DNA of 64,000 nucleotides from Leptidea sinapis (GCF_905404315.1 NC_066275.1:4960001-5024000), one strand, 5' to 3'. Positions 10,950 to 22,758 are shown, counted from the stretch's first letter. Translations and numbers: made by a program. The notes: generated from the sequence alone by a model not told the origin.

Positions 10950-12240
10950 TTACATTAACTACAAATAATTGTATTCCTGGTGGCAGACATCATATTAATA
11001 TCGTATGACTTTGAGGCTGGGTGGCACCAACTACTTTTAGCAAACTACTTTAAACAAACATGTTAAAGTACCGGCTAAGCAAAAAATGGGTTGAACCATT
11101 TGACAGTTTTTAGATGACGTCATATCTTTAACTATTAACTTTAACTTCTAACAATAACTGTTCAATCTTTGCCGGTTAATGTTGAATAGCTAAATATTTT
11201 GCTTAAAATTTGAACTGCTTTCAAGTCAAAGCAGAGCCGAGACACTTTGAATAACGCGAATCTGAATACGTCCACGTCGGTCGCAGCTCAAACGACTCTA
11301 CCAGGCAGTACGTGGCATGGTCACAAAGTCGTCGCCAGGCCGTAAGTGTTTCTTTTGAAAGGATTATACATGTGTCAGTCAGAGTGGATAAAACGTCTAG
11401 TTAAGTCGAGTTGAAATAAAAAAATATTTAGAAGATGTATTTATTATTCATATAATTAGATTTCTGTATATAGTATAATCAATTGAAAGTGAAAAGGCGC
11501 TTCTAAGTTCTATACCCTTCGCACGCCTCCTACCCCTTTGCCCCGGTTTTGAGGCTTCTAATACTTTTTCTTTTTAGGACGCAATGACGCCAAACCTATT
11601 GTAACAGCTCTACTTTTGCCAAAAGTATTGTAAATAAAGTTGTGATACGCTATGGGACGTTAATATGCCGAAAACGCTTATAAAGCGGAAATTACCTGAC
11701 GATGTTTATATAACACCGTAAGTTATTGCCACGATACAACTATCACTATTTAGACTTTACGTGAGAAATAATGAAAAAAAGAAACTCAAACAGCGTTTTC
11801 GCAATTGAGTGCTAGTTGCAATAAAATGATTCTGAATGTGCCGAGAACTAAAAAAAATATTTTAGGTAAAAGTTAGTACTGCAGTTGGAGCGAAGGTTTA
11901 TAATTTGGTGGTTATGATGCTCCAAAGCCTATTATTAGTTCTCAAAAACTTATTACAGTGTTTTTAAAAAGTTTTTTTATTCTAGATCAGAGAACTTTCA
12001 GCGCTATTATCTTCACAGACCAGATGATCAGATTACATCCCTGTGCGTTCGTTTTAGGATGTACTTGTATTACACACACACCCTCTGTATTCAATATATT
12101 GACATTAATTTTCGGTTCAGTGATTATCTAAACAGTTTATTATTTTTAAGTGATATCCCCCACTTCTGAGATAAGTTGTATAAATTTAAATTTATACCAA
12201 AATTTATGAATGATGCGGGACTTAAAGCAGATTATCGATA
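10950..12240. other. Non-coding stretch between F3 and F4
   Basis: No reading frame of note. It holds AT-rich intron-like DNA with patches of moderate GC content (11,220-11,350 and 11,500-11,580) that may be old transposon sequence. Nothing is identifiable. Confidence 0.4.
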
Positions 12241-12545
12241 TTATTTTTTATAAGAGGGGGCTAACGGGCAAGAGGCTCACCGGATGGGGAGAGGTGAGAC
12301 AACCGCCCATGGACATCCGGAACAACATGTCAAGAGATGCGTTGCCGGCCTTTAAGGAGTATGCTCCTTTATTGAAGGTCCCTTAGTCATATCTGTTCGG
12401 GAAAACACAGCCTGTATTTGATTCCATAAAGTGGCTGTGAGAACATACCAAGACACACCAAGATTTACGATCGCTGTGTCACTCGGATAAGAGTTGGTAA
12501 GAGCGCTCGGACGGAACCCGAGAGGTGTGGGTTTGAGTCAAGCAT
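12240..12545 (+). repeat. SINE-like repeat with tRNA-type promoter boxes
   Basis: The first part (gggggctaacgggcaagagg, acaaccgcccatggac, gcgttgccggcctt) is a GC-rich repeat typical of lepidopteran retroposons. The second part has an A-box-like gttggtaagagcg (12493-12505) and a B-box-like gggtttgagtc (12529-12539), with acggaacccgagaggtg between them. It does not fold into a complete tRNA, so I call it a tRNA-derived SINE head. Confidence 0.6.
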
Positions 12546-12582
12546 CGTTCATGAATATTTGTTACAAATTAAATTAGTGTAT

Positions 12583-12788
12583 TCAGTGATTATGTTGAAC
12601 AGGCCGCTTCATAACTAATTCTTCATCAACAGTATACACACAAGCTTTACAACCACTGCTGTGCTTGGAGCAGTACCACCGCACTTTCCATGATCCACCA
12701 ATATTCTTCTTGTAGTGTACAGTAAATGATTGGCCATCTAAAATTAGAACTTGGCTTCCGTTACTTCTTGTTTCTATTCGTGGATCAT
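12583..12788 (-). CDS. mod(mdg4): F4: FLYWCH terminal exon
   Basis: No ATG in the exon. Acceptor tttcattttAG at 12789-12790, split bases AT. It encodes 67 residues: DPRIETRSNGSQVLILDG start, FTVHYKKNIGG, W37, C39, GCKAC with C46, HNH 65-67 before TGA. The finger has SKHSSGC where most of the group has a basic SKR loop. Closest relative is F3. Confidence 0.92.
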
Positions 12789-12829
12789 CTAAAATGAAAC
12801 GTATTAATAAAAATATCTTGTGACAAATA

Positions 12830-13200
12830 TACTGCAGTGATTATCACAATCTAAACACCAGAAGTAGAAATCGACTTGATGTTCCAACTTTCACACTTCA
12901 TAAAACTGGTCATTCATGGGGAAATGCATACAAATATGTAAAAAACTCCCACATCATCTTGTTCTGAACTTTCATTATATGAATTTAAGCTTCATATCAA
13001 GGAATTATTTTATGAAGAAAGCGTATTATTTCAAGAATATATAGACGATAAAAAGTTTGGATAATATGAAAACTGTAAAGGGGGGATAAGACTTGGTGAG
13101 TTTCTTGCCGGTTCTTCTCAGAATAAGACCGTGTGGTAGTCTCTTGAACCGTTGGCATCAAATTTGATTCTCATAAGTGAATAAATAAATTTCATTGCAT
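12830..13200 (+). pseudogene. LINE ORF2 tail and 3' UTR
   Basis: The plus frame gives NLNTRSRNRLDVPTFTLHKT with a following GNAYKYVKNS, similar in kind to the end of jockey-type RT ORFs, then a 3' UTR with gagtttcttgccggttcttctc-type module (13098-13119) and aataaataaatttc. It lies in the intron directly upstream of F4. Confidence 0.5.
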
Positions 13201-13204
13201 TTCA

Positions 13205-13670
13205 AATGAAGAGTACAAGTATTTTCTTGGTCGCCAAAATACTAAGTATTTAGTTATTCATCTAATCCTATTTAGTCCCCCATCTCCCATCTCTCCAAGT
13301 CCCAAGTCTGCGTTAATATTAAGATTCAAAATAATAAATTAAAGATAAGGTAATAAAAATACGTCCATTCAAAAGATTCTAAGATCTTAGTGATGTAGTA
13401 GAACAGGTAACCTAGACTGATGATTGTACACACAGAACATGTACATTAATACCAACTTCCTCAAGTGAAATGAACGAATCTCTATTGTACTTCGATAAAA
13501 TAAGACACAACTTAAAAATGATTATCCAACTGAAGATATTTTTTGTAAAGCCTTAATCGCCTTGATCGTTTGGGAGTCCAATGCGAACTTAATGCGGATA
13601 GTGTGTGAGGCAGAAGATAGAAGAAAATAGTATAAAACGACAAATTTGCATCGAATAATAAATTTTACTA
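13205..13670. other. AT-rich spacer between F4 and F5
   Basis: Intron-like DNA with no open frame and no recognisable repeat; it holds the AATAAA of F5 at 13671-13676 at its edge. Confidence 0.4.
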
Positions 13671-13738
13671 TTTATTAAAAGCGAAACCCATTCGATATAA
13701 TTCGACTAAAATACAATGATGGTTTGAAAACCCACTTG

Positions 13739-13944
13739 CTAATGATTATGAATGACAGGTCGTTTCATTATTAACTCCTCTTCAATGGTATACAGGAAGG
13801 CTTTACATCCACTGTTGTGCTTCGAGCAATACCAACGTACTTTGGTGACACCGCCCAAGTCAATTCTCCGATGAATAGTAAAGGAATATCCTTGAACAAT
13901 CATAACTTGAGTTCCGTTACTCTTTGTTATAATCCTTGCTTCAT
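13739..13944 (-). CDS. mod(mdg4): F5: FLYWCH terminal exon
   Basis: No ATG in frame at the start. Acceptor attatttcAG at 13945-13946, split bases AT. It encodes 67 residues: EARIITKSNGTQVMIVQG, FTIHRRIDLGG, W37, C39, GCKAF with C46, HNH 65-67 before TAG. AATAAA follows at 13671-13676, about 65 bases downstream of the stop. Member of the F3-F10 subfamily. Confidence 0.92.
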
Positions 13945-14077
13945 CTGAAATAATTGTACTACTTTTAAACTAGTTCTCGTTTTCTAAAAAGACTTATGTT
14001 CATAACCGTTAATCAAATGTTTTATTATACTACAGAGAAGTTGTTTGCGTAGGTAATTCTTAGCCCCATCATTGTTA

Positions 14078-14699
14078 GGCCCAGAACACACGGTCAAACG
14101 CAAATGCAACAAAACCCTTTTGAAATTATTGTTTTGTAACCACTTCCAACCATTTCCACACACGCTGCAACCACAATCATTTCGGTTTTCGTTGAGAAAT
14201 ACGTGTGCATAATGAGTTCTTCAAGTGACGAAGAAATTGTGGTTATGTATTTGTATCTTCGACAAAGAAGAAGGCACAAAAGAAGAACTATGTGGATACA
14301 TCCCTACATTGAGAAGAATATCAACTGTCGTATGTTTGTGGCTGTCAAAGAATTACAAGAAACTGATAGAATGCTTTATCAGTCTCAGTCTTGCGAGAGT
14401 AGCTTTATAGTGTGATATATACAAGCAAGGATTTTTTTGCACTTCTAACACAAGTTTAATGTTGTTTTGTTCGTCGTCAGCCATTTTGTAAAAAAGACGC
14501 CAAGACAAAAAATGAATGAATCGCAACGCGAGTTTCATGCACGCCGCGGCCGGTTTCCAACGCGTTTCAAACTGGTTTCAAACTGGTCGCGTCATGTGTG
14601 GTCTCTCAACGGAATCTATGGCAGAAACTTAAATGCAACTCAAAAGTAACTAGTAGTTGCAGTTTCGTTGCATTTGCGTTACACCGTGTGTTCTGGACC
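14078..14699 (+). mobile_element. PIF/Harbinger element, MITE-sized, with transposase N-terminus
   Basis: Ends are inverted repeats of about 35 bp: ccagaacacacggt ... aacgcaaatgcaac on the left and the reverse complement on the right. Both are flanked by TTA (14075-14077 and 14700-14702), the TWA duplication typical of PIF/Harbinger. A plus frame 14203-14415 encodes MSSSSDEEIVVMYLYLRQRR, TMWIHPYIEKNINCRMF and VKELQETDRML, the N-terminal part of a Harbinger transposase. The catalytic core is deleted, so it is non-autonomous. Confidence 0.85.
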
Positions 14700-14849
14700 T
14701 TACTTTGTTCGTTGCATGCAACCATAGCCTTGTACCAAGAATATATATAATAGTATATGATAAGAACCTTCGTATTTAGATTTCATACATTACAATGGTG
14801 ATAATAAAACAAGGGTGCTTATTGTGTTTTTATTGCATGTAAAAGATTG

Positions 14850-15067
14850 CTAACTGCAGTCCTTATGATTATGTACAACTGGGCGAGTCAGAACCAACTG
14901 CTGATCAATTGTGTACACGCATGCCCTGCAACCCTTGGTTCGTTTGGAACAGAACCACCGCACCTTCGTCATTCCAGCTATCTCCCTCTTGTGGTGCACT
15001 GTGAATGGTCTACCTTCCAGAATCAGCAGCTGACGACCATTTCTTCTAGTTATAATCGTTGGCTCTT
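14850..15067 (-). CDS. mod(mdg4): F6: FLYWCH terminal exon
   Basis: Acceptor ttcactttcAG at 15068-15069, split bases AA. It encodes 71 residues: EPTIITRRNGRQLLILEG, FTVHHKREIAG, W37, C39, GCRAC with C46, HNH 65-67 and a short KDCS tail before TAG. An AATAAA at 14829-14834 lies 16 bases past the stop, a well placed poly(A) signal. The MITE at 14,078-14,699 inserted just downstream, between F6 and F5. Confidence 0.92.
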
Positions 15068-15998
15068 CTGAAAGTGAAACACTGCTTTAGAGATGAAACT
15101 GTTACGAAGAAAAGTAAATACGGATGTCGAGAGGAAAATATTTTTATTTATAAAAAAAAATTAATAGTAGAAAGCTAAGTACATGAAGACAATTTGATGT
15201 GTATGAAATTTATTTATAGATATAAAAAAAATTGGGGTACAGTCAATCAAATCAAATTATTAAAGTAAAGAAAAAATTATTAGACGATGATGATAGGAAA
15301 GGATTTTCGTACAACTTTGCAGTACAAATAAATCACCGATTAGCAGTTACTACTTTTCCGGACAGCCTTGTTCGGACTAATTAAATTATTGGCAGTTGTA
15401 CCATAAATGGTTGAATTTTATTCAATATTCTGTATAAATAGATTTGTGGAGTACAATACACTAGATATAAATACCTTTTGATAACTCATACAACAAAGAT
15501 TCCATGACTATTTTGTACCGAAAAAGTACTAGGAAATAGTCCAAGTAGCAATAGTAATAGGAAATAGGTTCGTTGAAGATTCCGTAATAGTAAAATACTC
15601 TGTCGGAATTTGCTTCTAAGAGGAAAAGGTAATTATCATATTATTATTACACCGGTATTATTTGAGAGGGTTGATTAAAATTCATTAGGCGTTGTATGCT
15701 GACAGAAAAAAAGGCTTAACTGGTCTAAAGCATAGCATTAGTTGAATAACTTAAAAACAGACCACATACAAAAATCTGACCAATAGGTCAATCTCAAATG
15801 TTTTTATTTAATAAGAGAAAATAAATAAGACTAAGATCAGAATACATTATTTCTACGTGGAAATACTAAAACTGCGGATATTTAGTTCAATGATAGCAAT
15901 ACTAAAAAGAGAAAATACGTTTCAATGGTTTTGGGATTCAAAATTATTATAAAAATATTGATTGGTGTATTCTTATTAATGCTGTAATTTAGAAATAT

Positions 15999-16201
15999 CT
16001 AATGATTGTGAACTATAGGTTTCATTATTAATTCTTCGTCAATGGTATATACAAAAGCCTTGCATCCTTTATTACGTTTTGAGCAAAACCATCGCACTTT
16101 TGTAACACCTCCTAAGTTCCTTTTGCGATGAACTGTGAAGCAATGTCCTTCAACAATCAGTACTTGGCATCCATTATCTTTGGTTATTATCTGTGGTTCA
16201 T
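15999..16201 (-). CDS. mod(mdg4): F7: FLYWCH terminal exon (duplicate of F8)
   Basis: Acceptor aatatttatttcAG-type tract with AG at 16202-16203, split bases AT. It encodes 66 residues: EPQIITKDNGCQVLIVEG, CFTVHRKRNLGG, W37, C39, GCKAF with C46, HNH 64-66 before TAG. Two extra Cys (11 and 20) are shared only with F8. Exon and flanks are duplicated with F8 over more than 2 kb. Confidence 0.92.
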
Positions 16202-16451
16202 CTGAAATAAATATTAAATTTTATTGTTAATTTGTATATTAAGTATCAAATAATATAATATATGTTTGTAACTTTTATCATCGCGGAATTAAACACAGTT
16301 ATTATTATTATGGGTACTTACGATATATTTTTTATTTATTTGGAAGCTATTTCGTTCGATTTGCATGAATCGTTGTCACGGCGGAACTGCGGCGGCGGCG
16401 AGAAGTTTTTGACGGAAAGTATATCAAATTTCCTCGTGGCGTTTAACTAAT

Positions 16452-16675
16452 ATATTAGCTGACCCGGCAAATTTTGTTCTATTGTCAATAGTTTTTGCAG
16501 CGCACGCAAAAATATGTTGTCGATTTTACACCTTGTGTTACAAAATAGCAATTTTATTACGGATCCCTAAATTTAAAAAAAAAATCATTCAAATCGGACC
16601 AGTAGTACCAGAGATTAGCGCGTTCAAACAAACAAACAAACAAACACTGCAGCTTTATAATATTAGTATAGATTA
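16452..16675 (+). mobile_element. Short RTE/SINE-like retroposon
   Basis: Starts tagctgacccggcaaattt and ends with a (caaa)n run (16,624-16,646) followed by ataatattagtatagatt. Start and end fit a common insect non-autonomous retroposon. It is absent from the paralogous position in the F8 unit, which dates it after the duplication or to loss from the other copy. Confidence 0.6.
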
Positions 16676-17807
16676 TTTTTTAAAGGTTTTAAGTACATTG
16701 CATAAAAAAGAAATACATATTATGTTAACGCGTAAATTTTTGAATTAATAGTACATGATGAAACTCGTGTGTTATATAGGTTATTGCCGTTCATGTTGTA
16801 TGCATGGCAGCCATAGACGAGCGCGATAAGGATACCGAGAATGTCATGATCACTGAACAAACACGCGTTTCTTCTAGGAGAGAACAGGGAGGGCAACACG
16901 GTACAAAACTAGGTATTTTAACAAAAATAGGTATTTTTAACTAAACTATTTATACTGTGTATACCTATTTATATATCGCGCAACGCTTCTAAATTTGACG
17001 CACGCGTGTAATGCTAAAATCTGACGCCAAGCTCGGGTAGACAGACGGCGCGGTGAGCGGTCCGAAAGTCCTTATAAAAGTACCGCTTCAAAGTGGTAAC
17101 AAATATTCACGTTGACAATGATGATTATATTTATAAATATAAAAATGTGGCTTTTATTCATAAGGAATTAAAAGTGATTTGAATGTGCATATTGTTAGTT
17201 AGAATTTCAATCTCCGATGTGATCTATCACGGACATTGAATGAGCAAGTAACGCGCCCATTCATTCACAGTTCTGACTTCGTTCACAATTGTTACTCAAA
17301 TCAAGATTACTTAGTGATACAAAAAATTGTGTGTCTTACTAAAGCAGTGATAATCAGTTTACTATATTAAAGAATATTTAATAGTAAGTTAATAATATAT
17401 CTCTAACATTTGTTATAAGAGAAGTTAGTCCAGCCTCGGTCACTTACCTTCATGTTGTTCAGCATATTGATCTACTACCGAATACAATACTTAAAAAAAA
17501 TAATGCAAATTAATGCTACTTTGAGGAGGTAAGACTTTAGGGTATTTTAAAATTAATTAAATACATTTTTATAAACCAAAAGGGCCTTAAAACAGTACTA
17601 AAATATCACAAGTTTTAAAGAAGTGTTTCAATTATTTAAAATTAAATATTATTAAATGTTATATGCTAGCTAGCTGTTCCCCTTAAATTAGAGGTTTACA
17701 ATAAAAAAGGAAATTAAACATCACAAAAGAAATTACTTTTTAATTTATTACACTTCTTCGTATAGTATACATAGTTATATTATTCAGACAATAATAGTGG
17801 CAATATT

Positions 17808-17827
17808 ACATATATATATATATATGT
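17808..17827. repeat. Short AT microsatellite
   Basis: acatatatatatatatatgt lies at the boundary between the two duplication units. Confidence 0.8.
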
Positions 17828-18282
17828 AATGCTGTACAAGTAGATTTGCCGAGTACATATCACAAAATAAATATATCTTTTTATAATACATTTACAATAG
17901 TTTCCATGACTATTTTGTACTAAAAACTACTATGAAAATACTTTTCGGTTCGCTGAAGATACCGAAATAGTAAAATACTTTGTCAGTATTTGCTTAATAA
18001 TTTGAGCGTTTTGATAGGAAATTAATTAGGTGTAGTATAATGACAGAAGAGCGAGAGCATTGCCACCATACATAAAAATGTGTTAGTGACCAGTCAATCT
18101 GGGTTTTATTATAAAATAAGAGAAAATAATTTAGACTAAGATCAGAAATATCGGTTGTTTATCGAAATGAAAGTAATACTAAAAAGGGAAAATACTAAGT
18201 TTCAATGGTTTCGGAATTCAAAATTACTACAAAAATATTGATTGGTGTATAAGGTTCTTATTAATGCTGCAATTGTAAATAG

Positions 18283-18485
18283 TTAATGATTGTGAACTGT
18301 GGGCATCATTAACAACTCTTCGTTAATGGTATATGCATAAGCCTTGCATCCTTTAGTGCGTTTTGAGCAAAACCACCTCACTTTTGTAATACCTCCCATG
18401 TCTATTTTGCGATGAACTGTGAAGCAGTGTCCTTCAACAATCAGTACTCGACAACCATTATATCTGGTAATTATCTGTGGTTCAT
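18283..18485 (-). CDS. mod(mdg4): F8: FLYWCH terminal exon (duplicate of F7)
   Basis: Acceptor AG at 18486-18487, split bases AT. It encodes 66 residues: EPQIITRYNGCRVLIVEG, CFTVHRKIDMGG, W37, C39, GCKAY with C46, HNH 64-66 before TAA. Differences from F7 are mostly conservative and the frame and ligands are intact, so both duplicates look functional. Confidence 0.92.
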
Positions 18486-20029
18486 CTGAAATACGTAAAT
18501 TTTTATATCAAGTATTACCTAATATATTTTTTTAAAGGTTTTTAGCGGCCATGCTGTAATACCCCATATCATAAAAAATACATTTTACCTTAACGCTTTT
18601 AATTCCGGCCAGTGAAGTACATTAGTTAATTGTTGAATTTATAGTTTCATTATGAAACTAATTGTTATATAGGTCATTACCCTCAAGATTGTATAAGCAA
18701 GCGGACCAGGTGAGCGCAATAAGGATTCCGAGAATGTGATGATCATACGCGTTCTATACGATGTTTTTCAATAGACTGTGAGGACACAAAATAATGAACA
18801 ACCATGAAAAAAAGGTACTAAATATTTACGTTAATAATATTCTAATTGAACAAAAATGCAACTAAGTATTTTAATTTTGTAAGCTTTTTTTAATTGCAAT
18901 GAGAAAACCTTTACCCTATCGTTAAATAAAGAGCCCGTGTTTGATGTTGTAGACTAAGAGACTTAATGCTATTTAATTATATCTAAGTAAGGAGAGAGTG
19001 TTGTGTGTTTTGTTTTATAAATTTATAATACTAGTGCAGTTTGTTGGCATATACAAACTAATGAACCATTCGCCTTAGTCGCAATTTGTAAATACCAATT
19101 TGGACACATTCGTATATAACGTCTTTTACATATAACTTACGAGCAAACGAAAAAAAAAAGCAGTAATAGGTGATGGAACAAACTATTTTATATAAATATC
19201 AGTCAGTCAATCTTAGACTTTTCTAATATGAAAATGATGTGCATTTGCAAAAAGGCACCACGAGCGATGTGAAAATAAGGATTACATGGAACAAACATAT
19301 TGATCGAAGGAGGTTCCATCATACAGCCTATTTACCCTTTTACTGTGCAATACATCAGAACCTTCGGTAAAATAGGTACTCAACTAAGAAAAAAACATAA
19401 AACATAAGAATATAAGTGTGTAGTTATTAAACAATGTATACAGGCGTCCTAAATAATTTTTTATCACATCTATTGCTAGTTGGTTCTCTAAAAACAGGGA
19501 CTTAAATAGCTTTTAATCAATAGGAATTAAAACTGATTTGAATTTGGAATGTGGATATTGTTAGTTAGAGTTTCAATCTACGATGAGATCAATCACGGAC
19601 ATTGAATGAAAAAGTAACGCGCCCATTCATTCACAGTTCTGACTTCGTTCACAATTCTTAACTCAAATCAGGATTACTTAATGATATAAAGAATAATGTG
19701 TCCTCCTAAAGCTGTGATAATGAGTAAACTATATTAAAGAATATTTAATAATAAGTTATATATATCTCTCTATAACTTACCTTCATTTTGTTCAACGTAT
19801 TGCAAATTAATGTTACTTTACGGAGGTAAGACTTTAAGGTATTATTAAAAAACATAAGTCAGTATTTTTAAATATTTTTTTATATATCAAAATAATTTTA
19901 AACAGTACTGAAGTATATACAATTTTGAAGAAGTGCTTCTTAACAATTCTTCAAAATTAACAAATATAAAAATTTTAACAGCCTTATTTAGAGGTTTAGA
20001 AGTATAAGGTATACCTCTAAAAATAAGTA

Positions 20030-20240
20030 AGTACCCTTTAAATTAGTAGTTTTGCCGTGATCTATCTCTATATATAGTAAAAATGGTCTTTGTTTGATGC
20101 TCAATCACGCCTAAACCACTGATCGTATTGACATCAAACTACCACCACTCGATACGAAAATTATCCTAGATGGTTTATGGCTACTTAATAAAAAGCGGGC
20201 GGGAACGGCTAGTTATATCTATATTATAATATATTTGTAT
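20030..20240 (+). repeat. Dispersed transposon-like fragment
   Basis: Contains tcaatcacgcctaaaccact and gatcgtattgacatcaaact, phrases typical of lepidopteran non-autonomous repeats (Helitron- or RTE-associated). Ends are not defined. Confidence 0.4.
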
Positions 20241-20244
20241 ATTT

Positions 20245-20905
20245 ATGACGTCCTTCGGACTTCTTCGGAGTCAGCTTTGCTAATAGATGACTGCGTAATC
20301 GCCAATAGCTCGAGATTTCGAGACCTAGTATTTCGATACTGTGAAGTGATGTGTTTTAAGTGGTTAACGTGCAAACTTGAGTGTTGTGGGGGTTAAATTA
20401 CACAAGGTGTATTTTTTCCATTCCGCGACCTTCTCGAGAGAAGACCTGATAGGAGAAACAAGTTTTTTCTGGCATTCGTCGACGGCTGCCCGAGAGAGAC
20501 TTGTATGACCCGTGTATAGGGCATCTCCACTACTGCAGACGCGCTTTGCAACGTATGCTCGAGGTGTCCAACATACCATTGATATACATAAACAAATATA
20601 ATATAACGAAACAGTGAATAGCACACAGCCTTGGGGAACCCCAGCATTCACTGATTTCTGGTTTGAGCTATAACCGGCGACAACGACTAGTATGCTGCGT
20701 CCACTAACTGGAGGTTCAAAGGAAAGGAAGCCCAAATGATGGAAGTTTTGTGAGAAGCGCTTTGTGGCATACTCGATCAAAGGCCTTCGCTATATCCAGG
20801 CATACTGCCAGGCCGTCCCCCTTGCTTGCCTATAGCCGCCGCCCATCTATGTGTTAGATATACCAAAAGTTCGCTTGCCGACCGAACATGGCTAAAGCCG
20901 TACTG
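20245..20905 (-). pseudogene. LINE reverse transcriptase fragment
   Basis: Read from 20,905 leftwards: GDGLAVCLDIAKAFDRVCHK (RT motif A with its Asp), KALLTKLPSFGL, SGRSILVVVAGYSSNQKSVN, AGVPQGCVL (motif B), then a degraded region where motif C should be. After that come SLSRAAVDECQKKLVSPIRS, EKVAEWKKYTL and a tail with SILGLEISS-like text. Frameshifts are frequent. Different family from the jockey copies at 5-9 kb. Confidence 0.8.
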
Positions 20906-20965
20906 TCAAAGTAACTAAAACTGGTGACCAAAGACTGGCAGTTTATTTTTAATTATTTCCTAATA

Positions 20966-21213
20966 TTAAAGACCTTCATAATCAGACTCCTCATCCTCAT
21001 CACAATGATTGTGAACAATAGCGCGATTTATGACCAGTTTGTTATCAATACTATAAACACAGGCTTTGCATCCTTCGCGACGCTTCGTGCAGTACCAACG
21101 GGTCTTAGTAACTCCACCTATGTCCATTTGGCGGTCGACGTTAAACAAATGTCCTTTTATGATTAGCGTGTCTGTCCTGTAGATATCGGTGATATCGGTG
21201 ATTGTGGCTCTAT
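20966..21213 (-). CDS. mod(mdg4): F9: FLYWCH terminal exon with acidic tail
   Basis: Acceptor aaattttcAG at 21214-21215, split bases AT. It encodes 81 residues. The usual EPxIIT start is replaced by RATITDITDIYRTDT, apparently by a short in-frame repeat (gatatcggt twice on the plus strand). Then W39, C41, GCKAC with C48, HNH 67-69 and a distinctive acidic tail CDEDEESDYEGL. The tail is unlike any other exon in the array. Confidence 0.9.
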
Positions 21214-21915
21214 CTGAAAATTTGTTTACTATATTATATACAACTGTCTATTATATAAATCTGTCACAAATGTCTAGACATGGATATAAATTAAATTGAA
21301 GTGGCTGATTGTAAGCACAAACTGCATATGAAGTTTGTATATTTATTATATGAAAACAATACATTAAGTTTAAAAAAAACTTCTGCTGAGCTCAATTTTT
21401 TGACACACAAATAATCATGATGGAGAAATTTTAAAATGTCACTAATTATAAACTTGAATTGCTTTATTTATCAGAATAAAAGTACTAGCATTTATGTGGT
21501 TAAATTCAAAATTCAATTATAGCGGTATCGTACACAAAAAAGACAATTTATATTCTATAAAAAATATAACACTTCAGAACAATTACAATTTTACATTAAA
21601 AAGTTTATCTCTCAGTAAAAAAAAATTTTACCATATCAACGAATGTCAACGAATTTTCGATCAGGTCACGTGTCCTGATGCTCAAGGTTACAAAACACAA
21701 TCTATAGCTACATGTTGATACCATTGACATTGACAAACATATATTAACATGTTGATACCATTGACGTACAATAAACAACTAGACTACCCATCGCCTATTA
21801 AAAGATCGATAAAAAATGTCCGAACGGCGTTTAAGTTTATTACAAAAGTTTGTTAATTTAAAAGGGGCACTTACCTGAAATACGACAATCCATACTTTTT
21901 ATGTTTGGTATATAC

Positions 21916-22490
21916 CAGTGTTTCCCAAAGTGGGGCCTACGCCCCAAATTAAAAATGGACTCGACACGACTTTAATCCTTTCGCTTTGGGTTATTTAAAT
22001 ACAATGCTAGATGTCAGTGAGTAATTTAACAAAAAAGGCAAATTCCAAGAATGTTCAAGAAAACTTTTACTACCGTTTTCATCTTCATATTTAGCTGAAT
22101 GTGGATTTAGTGCTGTAGATGATTTACTGATAAGAAAATCGACTTGATATAACACAATACGGAGTCTTGAGATTAAAGCTAAGTAATTTTGAACCTAATT
22201 TAAAATTTCTGTGATGCAAGCACCAAGCGCAAGGTTCGTACTAAATGAATATAGAAAAATCTATATTAAAATTATTTTATTTTCAGTTTTTCATTATGAT
22301 ATGTTTTAAATTTTTACTTACGATGTTTAGATAACAATTTTCTAGTGATTTCCTTCTAAAACTTATCATTTATATTTCTTATGGAAACAAAACAATTTTT
22401 AAAGGTTAATAATAATAATTATGTATGGGGGGCATAAAAATTTTAGAAATCATTAGGTGGGGCATGGCTTAAAAAGGTTGAGAAACACTG
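21916..22490 (+). mobile_element. hAT element, internally deleted
   Basis: Terminal inverted repeats cagtgtttcccaaagtgggg / aaaggttgagaaacactg, flanked by gtatatac (21908-21915) and ggatatac (22491-22498), an 8-bp duplication with one mismatch as expected for hAT. Inside, around 22,065-22,245, the plus strand encodes SSYLAECGFSAVDDLLIRKS, the C-terminal dimerisation region of a ZBED-like hAT transposase, followed by stops. Most of the transposase is missing. Confidence 0.85.
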
Positions 22491-22758
22491 GGATATACTA
22501 TTATTTGGACAGTTTTTCACTGACCACTTTGTCATTGAGTGGCGTTGTATTCAAAGGGCGCGGACGAAACACAACTGAAGGACAACTCTGCCTAATAGAC
22601 GCGTAGAGAGAGTTTCGCCTCAGACAAATATTGGTTGTGAATGTGAGTCTGGTTGTGTATTGAACGTCAATGATTGAAACACAAAGATTCATAACTGCGA
22701 CGTTAGCTTGAGATACAGTTTATAAGCAAGTTATGATAAAAGAAAATAAATGTTATAT

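Larger units (their letters stand above)
15425..20000 (-). repeat. Tandem duplication of about 2.3 kb carrying F7 and F8
   Basis: Unit 1 (about 15,425-17,650) and unit 2 (about 17,830-19,950) match along their length at an offset of roughly 2.3-2.4 kb. Anchors are tccatgactattttgtac (15,500 and 17,900), the exons, ataaggat-ccgagaatgt (about 16,827 and 18,719), cacggacattgaatga (17,228 and 19,594), cgcccattcattcacagttc and aggtaagacttta (17,526 and 19,822). Unit 1 carries an extra insertion at 16,452-16,675. Confidence 0.85.

Noticed and set aside
12481..12545. A tRNA gene suggested by A-box and B-box-like sequences.
   Set aside because: No acceptor stem or complete cloverleaf could be built, and the neighbourhood is SINE-like; called a tRNA-derived SINE instead.
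17800..20000. CRISPR-like or satellite array suggested by repeated blocks.
   Set aside because: There are only two copies at a 2.3-kb offset; this is a segmental duplication with an exon in each unit.
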